Shown here: piece by piece, positions 22,521 to 34,505 of the stretch
Position numbering within the stretch: position 1 is the stretch's first letter
Layout of the letters: the number at the start of each line of letters is the position of its first letter
Translations under genes and position numbers: made by a program
NCBI GenBank assembly: GCA_039090855.1
Contig: CM077005.1
Coordinates: 77,992,607-78,056,606, forward strand
Length of the DNA: 64,000 nucleotides
Source: Macrothele yani
Lineage: Eukaryota; Arthropoda; Arachnida; Araneae; Macrothelidae
Direction: 5' to 3'
The notes under the pieces: generated by a model
What the model was told of the DNA's origin: nothing
The model's database searches: none
The model's input: the letters and a program-made list of their open reading frames with translations, nothing else

Positions 22521-23693
22521 TTTTTTTAACATAACTATTACACATATTCAACTACCTTCATCTATTTGTTCTGTGTGTACTGCATACTTCTTATGAAAAT
22601 ATTCTGTGTGTACTGCATACTTATGAAAATATTATACATTAATAAAAAAAGAACAGGTGATGTGTAAAGAAGTTATAATGATACAAGTAATATGCCAGCA
22701 AATTTTACTTTTTTTAATAGCTCAGATTTGAGAATTTGCAATTACTGGGTGTCAAGTTTTGTGCATAATGCAGATGTTACCAAATTACAGGTACATTTGT
22801 TTAATACATCTTGTGACCTGCTTCAGGAGTATCCCACTGGCTGAATTTCAGCTTCTAACACAAAAACTGGGGAAGACACATGCACAACCTATATCTAAGT
22901 CAACAAAGAAAAACATTTTGGCTTGGGTAAACAAGTGCACAGCATCAATGAAGCATAATACCATAGTTCCACATGTATTATTATTTTTAGTTTCCTTCAT
23001 CCTTGTCATGTGTTACATTTCCCAATACATGTGTACAAAAAATTCCATGCACATTTGGTTTTCATGGGTCTAGTAAGAAGTTCGACCCTATTAACATCTA
23101 TCTTTATAAGAGTACTTCAGCCAATGACTGGAAAGGAGAAACAAGAAATTAAAATAAATCAAATACAGATTTGTTTGATACCATAAGTGTAATGATCACT
23201 GATTATAAACTCCTATATTCTTGATCTCTTTTAGGTGATCTATCAACCATCTTTAGTTTTTACTTTTCTTTAAACGACTACTACCTCTCTGTGTGTGTGT
23301 GTGGGGGGGCACTGGTTTCAGGTTAAATTGAGAATCCACAGCAGTTACATCACGTGAAACTTCAATGGAGGCTCTTGACATAAGCAGACAATATTCAAAC
23401 TGCATGAAACGACAGAACATACATATTTTTCCTGATTTTTTACCTGAATATTAGCGGACAACAATCAGAAAATATGCTCTTCTACACATGTGTACAACAT
23501 ATTTCAATTTTCACTAATTAACTTCCAACCATCATATGAACAAAAAATAACTAAATATGATTTCGTTTTTGTTTTGTTTTTCCTTTAAATGGAGTATAAA
23601 TAACTATACTTTACAAGTAGTATTTGAGAAAAGTGCAATGCAATTTAATATCACCTAAGAAAGACAATTAATAATAAAAAAAAATGCACTTAC
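22521..23693. other. Intronic DNA, nothing recognised
   Basis: AT-rich. A GT run followed by poly-G lies near 23292-23319. There is a short tandem duplication near 22575-22635 (ATTCTGTGTGTACTGCATAC twice). No gene. Confidence 0.55.
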
Positions 23694-23801
23694 TTGGGAA
23701 AATTTGTGCCCAAAACTGATCCACTCCTTTTCAATAAGAACTTCAAAACCTTTGATGGTACGATAATGAGGATCCAGCATTAACATGGCCAGACTAGTAA
23801 G
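23694..23801 (-). CDS. mtm: Myotubularin, exon encoding LTSLAML..GHKFSQ
   Basis: A 36-codon phase-0 exon between a TTTCAG acceptor and a GTAAGT donor. It encodes [20 protein letters not shown] followed by [16 protein letters not shown]. It directly continues the catalytic exon (which ends DRTAQ) and contains the conserved [11 protein letters not shown] helix region of myotubularin phosphatases. Confidence 0.95.
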
Positions 23802-24552
23802 CTGAAATAGAAACATCAGTCTTGATTTATTAATGATGCAAACCAGTTGTTAAGTTTCACATAAAACAAGACTTTTCTGTGAATCATTATTTCAATTAAA
23901 AAGCCCTTATTGGAAAAATCACGTTAACATTTACTTTACTTCCTAAATTACAAAAATGTGAAGAATTTTCATTCTCAGAAATTTTTTCATGTCACAAAAT
24001 ACAGAGCTCCTCCCTACTTTTTTTTTTTTTTTTCCATTTGATGAGAACCAATGAAATTTAATTTTGTGCAGTTAACAATATAAAATCAGGTAATTTTAAG
24101 GAAAAATTAAACAGGTCAAAGATTTTAGATGAATCAAACTTTTAGAGATGGACTTGCTGATGCTTTTAGAACTTACTGTATTTTAGCACTTCAAAGATTA
24201 ATTCCCCATATTTTAGCACACCACGTTCACACTGGAAAGTGTAATTAGGATTTGGTACTGGGTATGCTGAGATCATGCAGATCAGTCAATTCTCAATTCT
24301 TCCTATGTTGTCTACCTCCCAATCTTAACTTCAGTGTTATCAAAGTTATCTTTCAGTTGTTATCAGTACATAACAACATATGTTTCTTTTTTGCTATTGT
24401 ATGCATTAGCAAAATAATAAAGTACTTAAAATAAGCCTGCTTTGTTGAAATTCTTCGAAGTTCAAAAATGGTAAAGGCTCGATAGTTTCAGCCTGAAGTT
24501 AGGCCAAAATCGTTCATCTGACATTTGTATTAAGTCTAGTCTTTTTGTGTTC
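23802..24552. other. Intronic DNA, nothing recognised
   Basis: No gene or clear element. A poly-T tract lies near 24020. It ends at the TTAA target of the piggyBac element. Confidence 0.55.
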
Positions 24553-24556
24553 TTAA

Positions 24557-27057
24557 CATGTTTGCTGCCATCGTACTATATCAGCGGCAAGCATGCGGTG
24601 CGGGTATGAAACCCATGCAAATCTTCGACGACGCCACAAGGCGTCACACAGCACCACGATTGAGCTTTTATGCATTTGGATTAACCAGCCATGTTTTCGC
24701 ATAGCTTTGCATGACTTAGCAATTCTAAAATATGAGAAAATTTATCCATAATTGATATTCGTAATTATAATTCTGCCAGCAATTAAATATTATTCCGATA
24801 CAGAAGTAGACATTTACTGGATGCATATTTCGAGCAGTGTTGCATAAAACAAGAGACATAATATTTACATTTTGATTCGGGTAGGATAAAAAATCCCCCA
24901 CACACACAAACATGCAGTTCGACTTGGAACATACTTTTTTTCAGCAAAATAGGAAGACAAAATATTTATCCCTTATCTACGATGATATAATTCGAAGCAT
25001 GACTGAAAGCACAGTGCAGGATTTTCTGGGCACAATAATAGAGAGTGCCCCTGCGAATCCCTTTGGCAGAGCACATTTTGCATCATCTCCTCAAAAAACA
25101 TCCTTTTTTTTTTTTTTTTATTTACTGGGAGATGGCCACATACTTTTAATGATTTAGATATCTTCGCTCGGGAAGTTGATGGCTGTTGATTCAAATGTTG
25201 ACGTACAATGGATAGCCTAAAATCGTAGAGGCTTATTTTTTCCCTTGAGAATTTATTATGCAAGTTGTGGGAAGTAATTATCATCATATGAAATGCATGT
25301 ATTCTTAGCTTCTTGTACCATCTTATGGTTTTCCTTTCAAAAGGATAGTATGCTAGCATTTGATCTTGACAATCTACCCCTGACAAATTTATTATAGTTG
25401 ATAACAGCCTTTGGTTTTTCTTTTATCTGTCCCCTTTTATTTACAGTTTGAACTAAATTGTCCTCAAACTCCGTGGTAATGAAGAGAACATCCCTTTTAT
25501 CTTCCCATTTGCACACTGCAATAGCATTAGAATAATGACATTTCCGTTCCCCCTTCAAAAGTTTAGCTTTCATGACATCCTTAGGAAGATCTAGTCGATC
25601 TGCACGGAGAGTTCCAGTGCAATAAGTGTCATTGTTCGACAACTGCAATGCAAGATTGTAACTATTATAAAAATTATCCATATAAATAGCATGACCAACA
25701 TTTAGCTTCCCTTCCATCAATTTTAAAACTACATTAGCAGCATGACACCCCCCCCCCCAGGGAGTCCAGTTGCCCTGTGTAAACCAAAATTTTTAGAATC
25801 ATACCATTTAGTTCCGTTAGCATATAAAGTTTCACCCCATATTTATGACGTTGACGTTTTCCTTTCATGTACTGTTTGAAAATCCAACGACTTCTCCATA
25901 AAACCATTGATTCATCAATCGTAAGTTCCTTTCCAGGGTAGTATATGCTCTCTATGGTATCATTAAATAAATCCAGTAAAGGCATTAGTTTTTGCAAGGC
26001 GGTTGGTTGTAATCACTTCACCAGGTTAAGGATTTCTTGCAAAATGAAGGCACCGCATGATCAGAAGGAAACGATTCCTGCTCATATTTGAAGAAAAGCA
26101 GTCCATTTTGAATAATGGATCTGTTTCCCAGTACCCATATGAAACAGAAGGCCAGAAAAAAGTTCATCTCACCTACTGACACATCCTTCCCTTCATTTAT
26201 TCGTGAACCTTCAGTAACTCCTGAGACAAAAACACTTTTACAGCATGTGCATTACTTTCCCTAACTAATAGATCGTAAAATTCCTCATTTGCAAAAAGAT
26301 AAAAAAAATCGATTGGCTCAGTACCTATCATATTAATTTTCAGTCCTCGTGCACCAGTGAACGGAATTCTTCTCATGATGGCAGGACCATCACACCAATG
26401 TGTAGCCAAAATCCATTGAGGCGGAGTATGAGAAAAAACGCGGCATCATTCATTCTCACTTTCACTGCTGGTTGTACTACAGCTAGTAAAACAATACGTT
26501 TCTGTTCTTGATGACAGATTATCGGCATCATCTCCAATTTTCACGGAGGAACGTGCCTGCCGAGGAACTTTTGGTTGAGAGGGACCGGCAATAGTGCATC
26601 CGAATATATCCATTGTTTCCGCAAAACTAAGTATTGAAGTGAATGTGGGTTTCTTTGAAATCCCTTTAGCCTCCTCAATAAGCATCCCTGTGACATATAA
26701 ACTCTAAGTAGCAAATGCTTTTTATTGCCACTCAAGCATTTATTTATTGATAATTCCCTTCACTGCAAAACCAGTGACGTTCAAAGGAAAATAAACATTG
26801 CAGTGAAAAGCGCGTGCTGTGTTAAGTCTATGGGAAGTCAACTTCCCTTCCCTTCCCTAAACCACGTGGGAAAAATTCCACTATCCCAAAACCACAGTCA
26901 CTTTTAGACAGTTGGAGACTCATTTTCAGTGCCAGTAACAAAATAGATAACTCTCTTCAAGTGCCGAAGGTTTTAGGAAGTGAAATATGAAGCCATGATT
27001 ACGATGCCGTTGGCACCTGGGCTAAATATTGTATGACGCCATTCGGCAGTGAAAGTG
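24557..27057 (-). mobile_element. piggyBac-like transposon
   Basis: Flanked by TTAA at 24553-24556 and 27058-27061. The termini are CATGTTTGCTGCC and, inverted, CACTTTCACTGCC. The 2501-bp length and a minus-strand piggyBac transposase fit the family. A small palindrome GACGCCACAAGGCGTC lies subterminally near 24630. Confidence 0.82.
24973..26735 (-). pseudogene. piggyBac-type (PGBD4-like) transposase, broken
   Basis: Minus-strand pieces in order: an acidic N-terminal region; HWCDGPAIMRRIPFTGARGL; then the DDE core with KELTIDESMVLWRSRW (first Asp), VGHAIYMDNFYNSYNLALQL (second Asp) and MSGVDCQDQMLAYYPFERKT (third Asp), then a basic C-terminal part. Stops near 26446 and 26197 and frame changes near 26000, 25730 (a poly-C run at 25747-25759) and 25370 break it. 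The C-terminal Cys-rich part is only partly visible. Inactive. Confidence 0.88.
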
Positions 27058-27061
27058 TTAA

Positions 27062-29260
27062 AGCATGTTGTGCAAGAACTCCAAGCCCAAACCTATTGCC
27101 TTATGTAACAGCTGACAGTTTGTTTTTATCAGCAATAAGATTATGATGTTTGAACTGGATAAAAGTTTTGGATTTTTAAAAGGAGTTAAAAATAAAAAAC
27201 AGATGGTTAAAGTTAATTGTTTCCAAAGCATAGTTTTAAGAATGATTAAAATTTAAGTGTTTTTAGTTAAAAGAGATTTTCCAGTAAAAATGATTGGAGA
27301 TCAACGGTTGCAATGATTTTTGTGTATTCCAAGACAATCACGAAAGCCAAAATTTAAAATTTAAAACAAAGAAAAAAGGAACTTGAAATGAATGGAACTG
27401 AAAACCTTCAAGGAAGCACACAATGTTGTAGCTTTAAATGGGTAATTGGGGGTCTTGTTACTGCTCCTATGCACTTTGGCATTTTCTGTGTGCCGACCCT
27501 TAGGTTTATGTAGGTTATTTTTATCCTTACGGTTATCATCTTTATGGTTATTTATCCTTAGGGTTGTTATCTTCATGGTTATTTATCCTTAGGATTATTA
27601 GGATTTACTCATAATAATTTAATAACCATAAGATTATTATGAGTAAATTCTAATATAATAATAATAAATAACCATAAAGATTATAATGAGTAAATTCTAA
27701 TAATCCTTAGGATTATTAGAATTTACTCATAATAATCTTTATGGTTATTTATCCTTAGGGTTATTAGGATTTTACTCATCCTTAGGGTTATTAGGATTTT
27801 ACTCATCCTTAGAATTATAAGTTATGGCATCCATCATCAATGCAAACTAACAATGGATTTGGTGAAACCTGCATTGGTGTATTGCACATGCCTCTGTTTG
27901 CTTTAGTTTTTGAGTTACATGCAATGTGTGAGCCTTTTTTTCAAAATTTATATAAAAAAATCAAAAAGCAATATTATGCAGTACTTAGTAACATTTATTT
28001 ATTTTTCTATATAAACAAAAGTCTGAACTAACAAACGGAAAAAAAAAAAATGCAAGCTTTTACCTGAGTACTAACAGATGAATTTTTAAGTGCAGTGCAT
28101 GGCACCCACACACTGCCACTGGTGACAATGCAATCAGCTAAACACACAGCACGTAATGATAGAGGGAGAACGGCGTGGCTCTGATATCTACTTCTGTCTG
28201 CCTTTCTAGCACACAATTAGCTTATATAATGTTTGACAAATAGAAGATGCATTATTGTTCAATAATTCTGAGATGCTAGAGATATTTTCCGATGAAAAAA
28301 AGATTAATAAAGCTACTACATCATGTGTTCACATTAAAATCCAGTTCATGCAAATTACTGTATGAACATTAAATTCTATGCAGTTGCATTTAAAGTACAG
28401 TTACTGTATGACATACACTGTACTGCATTACAGGCTGCATTATTGCAATTACAAAAATTTCAGTGTGCAGCTGGAAATTTTTGCATATGAAGTCATAGAA
28501 ATTATATAATATGTAAATTCCAAAGAACATAATACTCATGTAAAAAATAAAAAGACTAGACTTTTTTTAAATGAAACAAAAATTCTTGAATACAAGATAC
28601 ACAAAATATTTTATTCAAAAATAATAAACCCATTACAGAAAAAATAAAATTACCCATAAGAATAAAGAAAAAATCACAAAAACTATGAATAACAGGAAAT
28701 AAATTTTTACTAAAAGATTTCTTGCAAAAACCAGAATATGTAAAATAAAATTTAATGATTTTTGTTAAAAACATACAAACGCCATATCTCTTGATTAATT
28801 CTTTTACAGTGCCTAAGACATTTGTGGATTTTTCTGCCCAGGACAGGAAGAAAACACTTATAAGTATATCCTTAAGTAAATCAGCAACATAAAAAAAAAT
28901 ATGATAAAAGTAATACCGGAAGACTTTTACACATCATAGAGCAGGGGTTACGCTGGCTTTTCTAAAGTTAGGCATTAGTTTCAATTAAGTATAGAAGAAA
29001 ATCATTTTATCAAGAGCAATAACTAAAAACTTGAACACAAACACATTTATTATATATCACATATACAAACGAAATGCTTAAGTGAGTTACTAAAATGTTT
29101 TGTGTGTGTGTGTGCGTGCATAAGGGAGAGTGATCATGAAAAGCTCCTGTGCTACTAACAATGCCACAATAACATAATTTAGAATATCTCACTCACTCAC
29201 ACACACACAAATGCTTAGTTACAAGCATACATGGCAAATGCAATGGATTTGTGATCTTAC
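27062..29260. other. Intronic DNA with a foldback cluster
   Basis: No exon or gene recognised. The structured part, 27530-27815, is an interleaved set of direct and inverted repeats described separately. A GT/GC run lies near 29099. Confidence 0.55.
27530..27815. repeat. Foldback cluster built on TTATCCTTAGG(A/G)TTATTAGGATTTACTCAT
   Basis: Several direct copies of ATCCTTAGGGTTATTAGGAT and ATGGTTATTTATCCTTAGG alternate with inverted copies ATGAGTAAATTCTAAT. The core is an 83-nt near-perfect palindrome, 27667-27749, centred on CCTTAGG with a single mismatched pair. It probably arose from a small MITE that repeatedly duplicated into itself. Confidence 0.8.
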
Positions 29261-29545
29261 CTGTGCAGTGCGGTCCCACCCATCACTGCAGTGCACCACC
29301 ACTGATGTTTTGTTGCTTTCCACTTTGTCAGCAATGCGCAAAGCACCAGCTAAAATGAACCTCAAGTGTTCCAGCCAATGGGTTGACTCAATGTTGGATA
29401 ACCAGTGGCTCTCATCTATGGATGGGAAACAAATGTCTTTTAGCTTCCTCAGACTTTCCCGCATGACATGAATGTTGTGGATATCGAGGAATATGAGTTC
29501 TGCATTTTGGTATGCATCTTCACTTTCATAGCCTCCTCCTCGAGC
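29261..29545 (-). CDS. mtm: Myotubularin, catalytic exon (HCSDGWDRT)
   Basis: A 95-codon phase-0 exon between a TTTACAG acceptor and a GTAAGA donor. It encodes [20 protein letters not shown], then [37 protein letters not shown] and [24 protein letters not shown] is the Cys-x5-Arg catalytic loop of active myotubularins, with Cys, both Asp and Arg present, so an active enzyme is expected rather than a pseudophosphatase. Family knowledge: these enzymes remove the 3-phosphate from PI3P and PI(3,5)P2 on endosomal membranes. The exon sits between 39874-40062 and 23694-23801. Confidence 0.97.
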
Positions 29546-30660
29546 CTGTAAAAATATTTGGAACAAAAAGTGAAAAATCTTCACAGCTTACAGGCAAGTT
29601 TACTAAAATCAGCGGATCTAACAAATCTTTAACACCAACTCAATTTTCCTTCTTTTGAATAAATTTAATTTCATTATAAAATTTAATTTCATTCTTTTGA
29701 ATAAATTTTTATTCATAAATAAAATTTAATTTCATTTAATTTGAAAACAATAATAGTACTTAATAAGTAACAACCAAGTTCCATGTATAGATTGTTGGTA
29801 GTTGCCCAAAATGGAAAATGACATCTGAATGGGAAAGATATATAGAAACTGGAATGACCTATCTTCTTGTGATGGTGTGGAGTAGAAGTTCTCTGTTAAG
29901 CACAGACTAAGGGGAAGGCCATCGAACCAGATGGTTGACTGGCCTGAGACCAGTCAACCAGGCCTCAGGCCAGTACATGGTGACCTGACATATATTTAGG
30001 TCAGTACATGGTGCAGAACTATGCCTAAGGTAATGCATAACGAATCTTTTATAATGAGTCTATTCCAGCATCAAAGTCTAAATGTGACTGAATTGAGGCA
30101 GCTGTTTGGTGGTTGTAGGACACGAGATTGTGATCCTCAAACTTAAATTTTGGGTGATAATCATGAGGCCATTCAAGGCCCCAACAGAACTGTGATTAAG
30201 CTGTACTACAAACAATCTCATTAGGAAACATGGGAAAATCTTATCATTATCAACATTCTGTCCACTTAGGAAATTTCTTTTTACCACTCATAAGTAAAAA
30301 CAATTCTAAAAAAACACACAATATTACCTATAAGACAATTATTCACATATTTAAACCTACTGGAAATAAGTGGAAAGTAGAATGCGACAATCTAAACATA
30401 GTAGATATCAGTGACTATAAAAACCATGCAACAGAAGAAAGTAATCTTAGTGGCAAATTAAGCCTGATTTATTGTGGTGTAAAGAAGAGTCAGGCACAAG
30501 TTCATGTGGCATCAGCTTTTCATAATGCAATTGCATCCATACTACTCAGCCACTGTGGCAGCAAATGAGGCAATGGAACTGCAAAGAAAGCATGTAATAC
30601 ATAGAAAATGGTAGACAAAGCTGTCAAAGACAAGGAAACAGCTTTTAGGAAGTATTTACA
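29546..30660. other. Intronic DNA with overlapping hairpins
   Basis: A run of AAATTTAATTTCATT-type repeats lies at about 29655-29740. Two overlapping hairpins lie at 29933-29974. The plus frame 30230-30568 (112 codons) is open but resembles nothing I know. Confidence 0.5.
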
Positions 30661-30669
30661 TTGTAGGTC

Positions 30670-31800
30670 ATACCTGCAGGTTATAATGATATCAATCCAG
30701 AACTAATGATGCATAGTGGTATGGTAAGTCTCTTGTGGCTAAACAGAATAATTAAAATGGCATGGAACTGACTGGATACGTAAGGAAAAGCAGAAGACAG
30801 TCACTGTTCCAAGTTATCAGACAAGGGCAGTAATTGCCTTGGCATCGTATTGAGACAACCAGGATTTCTTTATATGGTAATGATTTAAACAGGCTTTCAA
30901 ACGAGTACCTAAGAGCAAGCAGATGAGCATGTGAAGCCACCAAACAAAAGACAAGCTGTTAATGTCTGTCTAAAGCACTTCTTGTAATAAAAAGTATGTC
31001 AATGATCTAGAGGGGGGGTTCTGTTAAGTGGTTTGAGTTCAATGATAGGGTAAAACGTTGTTACAAGAAGTAACTCCAAGTTCTGTTTTGATTTATGTAA
31101 ATGAAATGGTTACAGAAAGTAACTTAATAATATATAACTGAAATGGGTAGTCCTTGTGTCAGCAATTTGGGGTATTTCAATAACTTAACGTTGATATCTA
31201 ATAAGAGTGAAAATAATATACGAGTACAATATAACCTTAATCAGATGAGCGGGATTTACAAAAAGATTAGATGATGTAAGCAAGTCTAAATCAACAGTCC
31301 AAAGTAAAACATTAAAAGCTGTTAACTGTGAAGCACTGTAGAAGAGGCTAAAACAGGTACAAAATTTTAGTATTTGGGTGTGGCTATTGACATGAGAAAT
31401 CTTGATAAGCACGTACACAACAGCATTATTAAAGCAAGAGAAATCTCTTGTCAACCACATAAAACTATACTGAGAAATAAGTTGGAAAAAGAATAAGGCC
31501 TGGTTGTATGGAACTACTATCCTTTACAGCAGCAAAATGGCTCTTTACAAGGTTAGAAAACTACTGTGATAGGGAATGATATGAAAAATATCAAGGAGCA
31601 TTACATGGATTCAGTCCCAGAATAGTGTTAGAAAAGCAGTCGTTATAACTGAGCTGGATACTTCTGAGGGGGGAAAAATGGGAATGTATTGAGGTAGTTT
31701 GAACATGTGTTCTGCATGAGAGATGACAAATTTTCTGAAAAGATGTTACACTAGGACTTTGCACCATCAGGCTGCATACTAAGTAGCAGAATAAGAACTA
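30670..31800 (+). pseudogene. Decayed non-LTR retrotransposon, reverse transcriptase fragments
   Basis: Scattered plus-strand fragments are recognisable: a YLGVAIDMRNLDKHVHNSII piece (the post-catalytic YLGxxID region) around 31375-31440, and FEHVFCMRDDKFSEKMLH around 31700-31750 (the C-terminal RWFGHVxRMxDxRxPKxML region). The segments are out of frame and interrupted by stops. The order is right for one old element, but the clade cannot be given. Confidence 0.55.
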
Positions 31801-32029
31801 AGTGAAATGTATCTGAATGCATGACACCAGCAGTAAAAAATCAATAGTTCTAAGTTGAACTCCAGAAATCATTAATTTTTTGTTACAGGGAAACAGTCTA
31901 AAACAGGAAAGATATTTTAATTATCAGAGGAGTATGAATACTGATGAGAACGGAAGGCTTGATAAGGAGCTAGTCAATAAAGTTGGCAAAGCAGTGTGAC
32001 AGTCTTATCAGCTGTATTTCACAAGGAAA

Positions 32030-32095
32030 AAGTTAAACAAATACAAACAATGATCCTACTTACATATAAAACGCAGCAAATTGCCCCGATTATAA
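32030..32095. repeat. Inverted partner of 38707-38773
   Basis: GTTAAACAAATACAAACAATGATCC and the following 35 nt match the reverse complement of 38707-38773 with about 80 percent identity. The pair encloses the Penelope-like palindrome and the RTE-like copy. Confidence 0.65.
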
Positions 32096-33469
32096 CATTT
32101 CCGGCACGTAGAGTTTGCTCAATTTGTATCTTGCCAGAGAGAGGATTGACATCTCATCATATTCATATTCAGTATTCACACATGAAACACCAAAATCCAT
32201 GTAAACCTCAAAATTATGCAAGTTGTAATGAGCTAAATGAACAGACTTTTCACAAATAAGTACCAATGCAAGTCACATACATTAATAATGCAATAAAACC
32301 ACAACTTAAAAACATATGTACAAAGTTAAAAGTCATGCCTTCAATTGAACTTGCAGAAAAATTCACAATTTTAACCACGCCCTCCGTATTGCCACGGCTT
32401 CGAAAACTTTAACATGTGAACATAAGACTATATACAAAAGTAATTGAAAAGATGTTTTGAAACATTTCATCCACAACTTAAACTATCGATAACATTGGAA
32501 CATACAAATAAAAGACAATGTACAAACTAATTGAACCACATCAAAAGCTTTGCAACAAAAACCTCAAACATGCAATAGCACTTACGCCCAATGTATCTAC
32601 GTCTAACTCCAAAGACGTTTTCTCTATAAAGCATCAAGTACAAAAAACGGGAATATGTGCGAAATTAAAATCAATTTAAACACCTCTCAACCAGAAAGCA
32701 GACTTTCAGACTGAACATTTTTGTCCAACTACTGTGGACATCCTCGGAAAGTAGTTGTTGCACACTGGTCATCTCCCAAGCGTGTGTGTCGAGCAGATCA
32801 AGCAGGCACACAATCCTTTTTCCAATCTAATAGCTGGAAAAAGTGGAGGTGGCGCCATTTATGGAAAATGGAAGTAAGTATCTGAAGTTCCAAATTAAAT
32901 CATATTCAATTCAATTAATAGACACTCACCTTTTCAGATTTTTGTTCCTCTTGTTAACATTTACTGCCCATGTATTTCAAGCAGACTTGTCATTAAACGT
33001 GAAGGCCTCTCATGGTCATTGTATCTTTCTTCTCTGTGTCTTCTTATGTTCACTGTGCTAGTCTTGGAGTCATTTTTGTTATTACATCTTTTCTTGAGCC
33101 CATTCATATACATATTACACTGCTTACACACATTCACCATACTCATTCTCATTCAATTTCCTTATTATCAACTTATCAATAAAACTTTATATACATTATA
33201 TACAAATTTCTTTTTTTTTTTAACTATCAATATTCTAACCCTAATCTTCTTGGTCGCCTTGCTTCCAAAGTTATTACATTCACAACATTTCACATTCATT
33301 CTTATCAAAGCTCTCATATATACACTAATTACCTATACATTCTTTCACAAATTCAACTCAGTCCTATCATGGCTCAAAGTTTTACTCCTTAACCCTACAT
33401 AATCTGCAGACAGGAATCCAGATACTACCAACCACAAACATCATAACCCTCACCACCATGACAACACCC

Positions 33470-33515
33470 AACTCTAATACTTTCTGCCGAGCTTTGGCCA
33501 TCTTCAGGAGGCGTA
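33470..33515 (-). ncRNA. Hammerhead-ribozyme-like motif (best-preserved core)
   Basis: Minus strand: CGCCTC, CTGAAGA (plus 33501-33507), a stem II region TGGCCAAAGCTCGGCA, GAAA (33481-33484), GTAT, TA, then GAG (33472-33474). CTGANGA and GAAA are intact. GAG pairs with CTC as stem I, and stem III is reduced to an A-U pair with a four-base loop, as in the short type I hammerheads of Penelope-like elements. Predicted cleavage lies between 33475 and 33474. Confidence 0.65.
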
Positions 33516-33635
33516 TTTAACAACCCATCCCCTCTGCAGCCGCAGAACAAGTGATGCATTCGACTCCGGTTCTCGTCTCTCTCGATGTATCTCCCGGCGT
33601 TCGCTTGTGGCACCCTCTGTTCTTCAAATTGGTCA

Positions 33636-34017
33636 CTATTTACTATTCTCATTTCTTTTTTCTCTTCTTTTCTGTTCCATTTTAATTAAAGCCTTCCAAT
33701 TATCATTGAGTATATTCAGATCATTAAAATTACACAGCTTATCTCCATTTTTTTCAATAAGTACTGACCCAGCAATCCACAAGTGCCTTTCTATTTTACA
33801 TTTTTTAATTATCCTAATATCTTCGAATTTCGGATATTCTTTGTTTTCCAGGCATTATTGAATATAATGCGGTTTTAGTTTCTTTTTGCCAGTTCTTTAA
33901 ATGTTGTTTTGATGTGTGTGTTTTAATTTATTTTTAGTACTACCAATGCATGAAATTACTGGATTCTTTAAGATAGGTACGGTACAAAATCCTGATTGCT
34001 CTAATCAACTCACATGA
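33636..34017 (-). pseudogene. Penelope-like endonuclease C-terminus
   Basis: Minus-strand reading: CIGSTKNKLKH (the YIGxTxxxLxxR part of GIY-YIG nucleases), then after a frame change CLENKEYPKFEDIRIIKKC, RHLWIAGSVLIEKNGDKL and LNILNDNWKALIKMEQKRRE, ending at a TAG at 33636-33638. The HxLENKxHKFxFxxxxII and RxxxESLxIxK...WKxLI segments are usual at the C-terminus of Penelope-like proteins. It is internally frameshifted and lacks the RT part. Confidence 0.65.
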
Positions 34018-34059
34018 TCATTTTCCTGTAACACCAAATCCTTAATTGTATTAACTTTA

Positions 34060-34505
34060 CATCCAAGTTGAATATCAAATTTACTACAAAGCTATAAGTT
34101 ATATAACGTACATAAAATTTCATGTGAGTTGTTTAGAGCAAGCAGGAGTTGATACAATACCTATCTTGAAGAGTCTGCCAATTTTGTACATTGGTAGTAC
34201 TAAAAATAAATTAAAACACAGATTTAAACATTTTAAGAACTAGCAAAAAAAAAAAAAAAAAAACCGCGTTAATTCAATATTGCCTGGAAAACAAAGAATA
34301 TCTTAAATTCCAAGATATTAGGATAATTAAAAAATGTAAAACACAAAGGCACTTGCAGATTGCTCAGTCAGTATTTATTGAAAAAATAGAGATAAGCTGT
34401 GTAATTTTAATGATTCGAATATGCTCAATGATAATTGGAAGGCTTTAATTAAAATGGAACAGAAAAGAAGAGAAAAAGAAATTAGAAATAATAAATATTG
34501 ACCAA
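34060..34505 (+). pseudogene. Penelope-like endonuclease C-terminus, plus copy
   Basis: An open stretch runs out of the palindrome centre: AISYITYIKFHVSCLEQAGV, then PILYIGSTKNKLKHRFKHFK (YIG motif of GIY-YIG nucleases) and a stop. Past the A-tract (34243-34262) come YCLENKEYLKFQDIRIIKKC and RHLQIAQSVFIEK. It extends some 20 codons further upstream than the minus-strand copy, into the loop. Confidence 0.6.

Larger units (their letters stand above)
32905..34017 (-). mobile_element. Penelope-like element 3' part, minus-strand copy (left arm of palindrome)
   Basis: About 1.1 kb that is the reverse complement of 34120-35228 apart from scattered substitutions and a longer A-tract in the other arm. 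Read on the minus strand from 34017: endonuclease C-terminus, stop (33636-33638), hammerhead-like motif (33515-33470), then a non-coding tail to about 32905. No TSD was found for this arm alone. Confidence 0.75.

Noticed and set aside
30230..30568. Plus-strand frame of 112 codons
   Set aside because: No recognisable motif; it may be chance or part of the decayed non-LTR element next to it.
33019..33402. Hydrophobic frame rich in Leu/Phe, also antisense in 34912-35193 and 57231-57599
   Set aside because: It looked like a conserved membrane protein in three copies, but it is the complement of the non-coding Penelope-like tail; the similarity is explained by the repeat.
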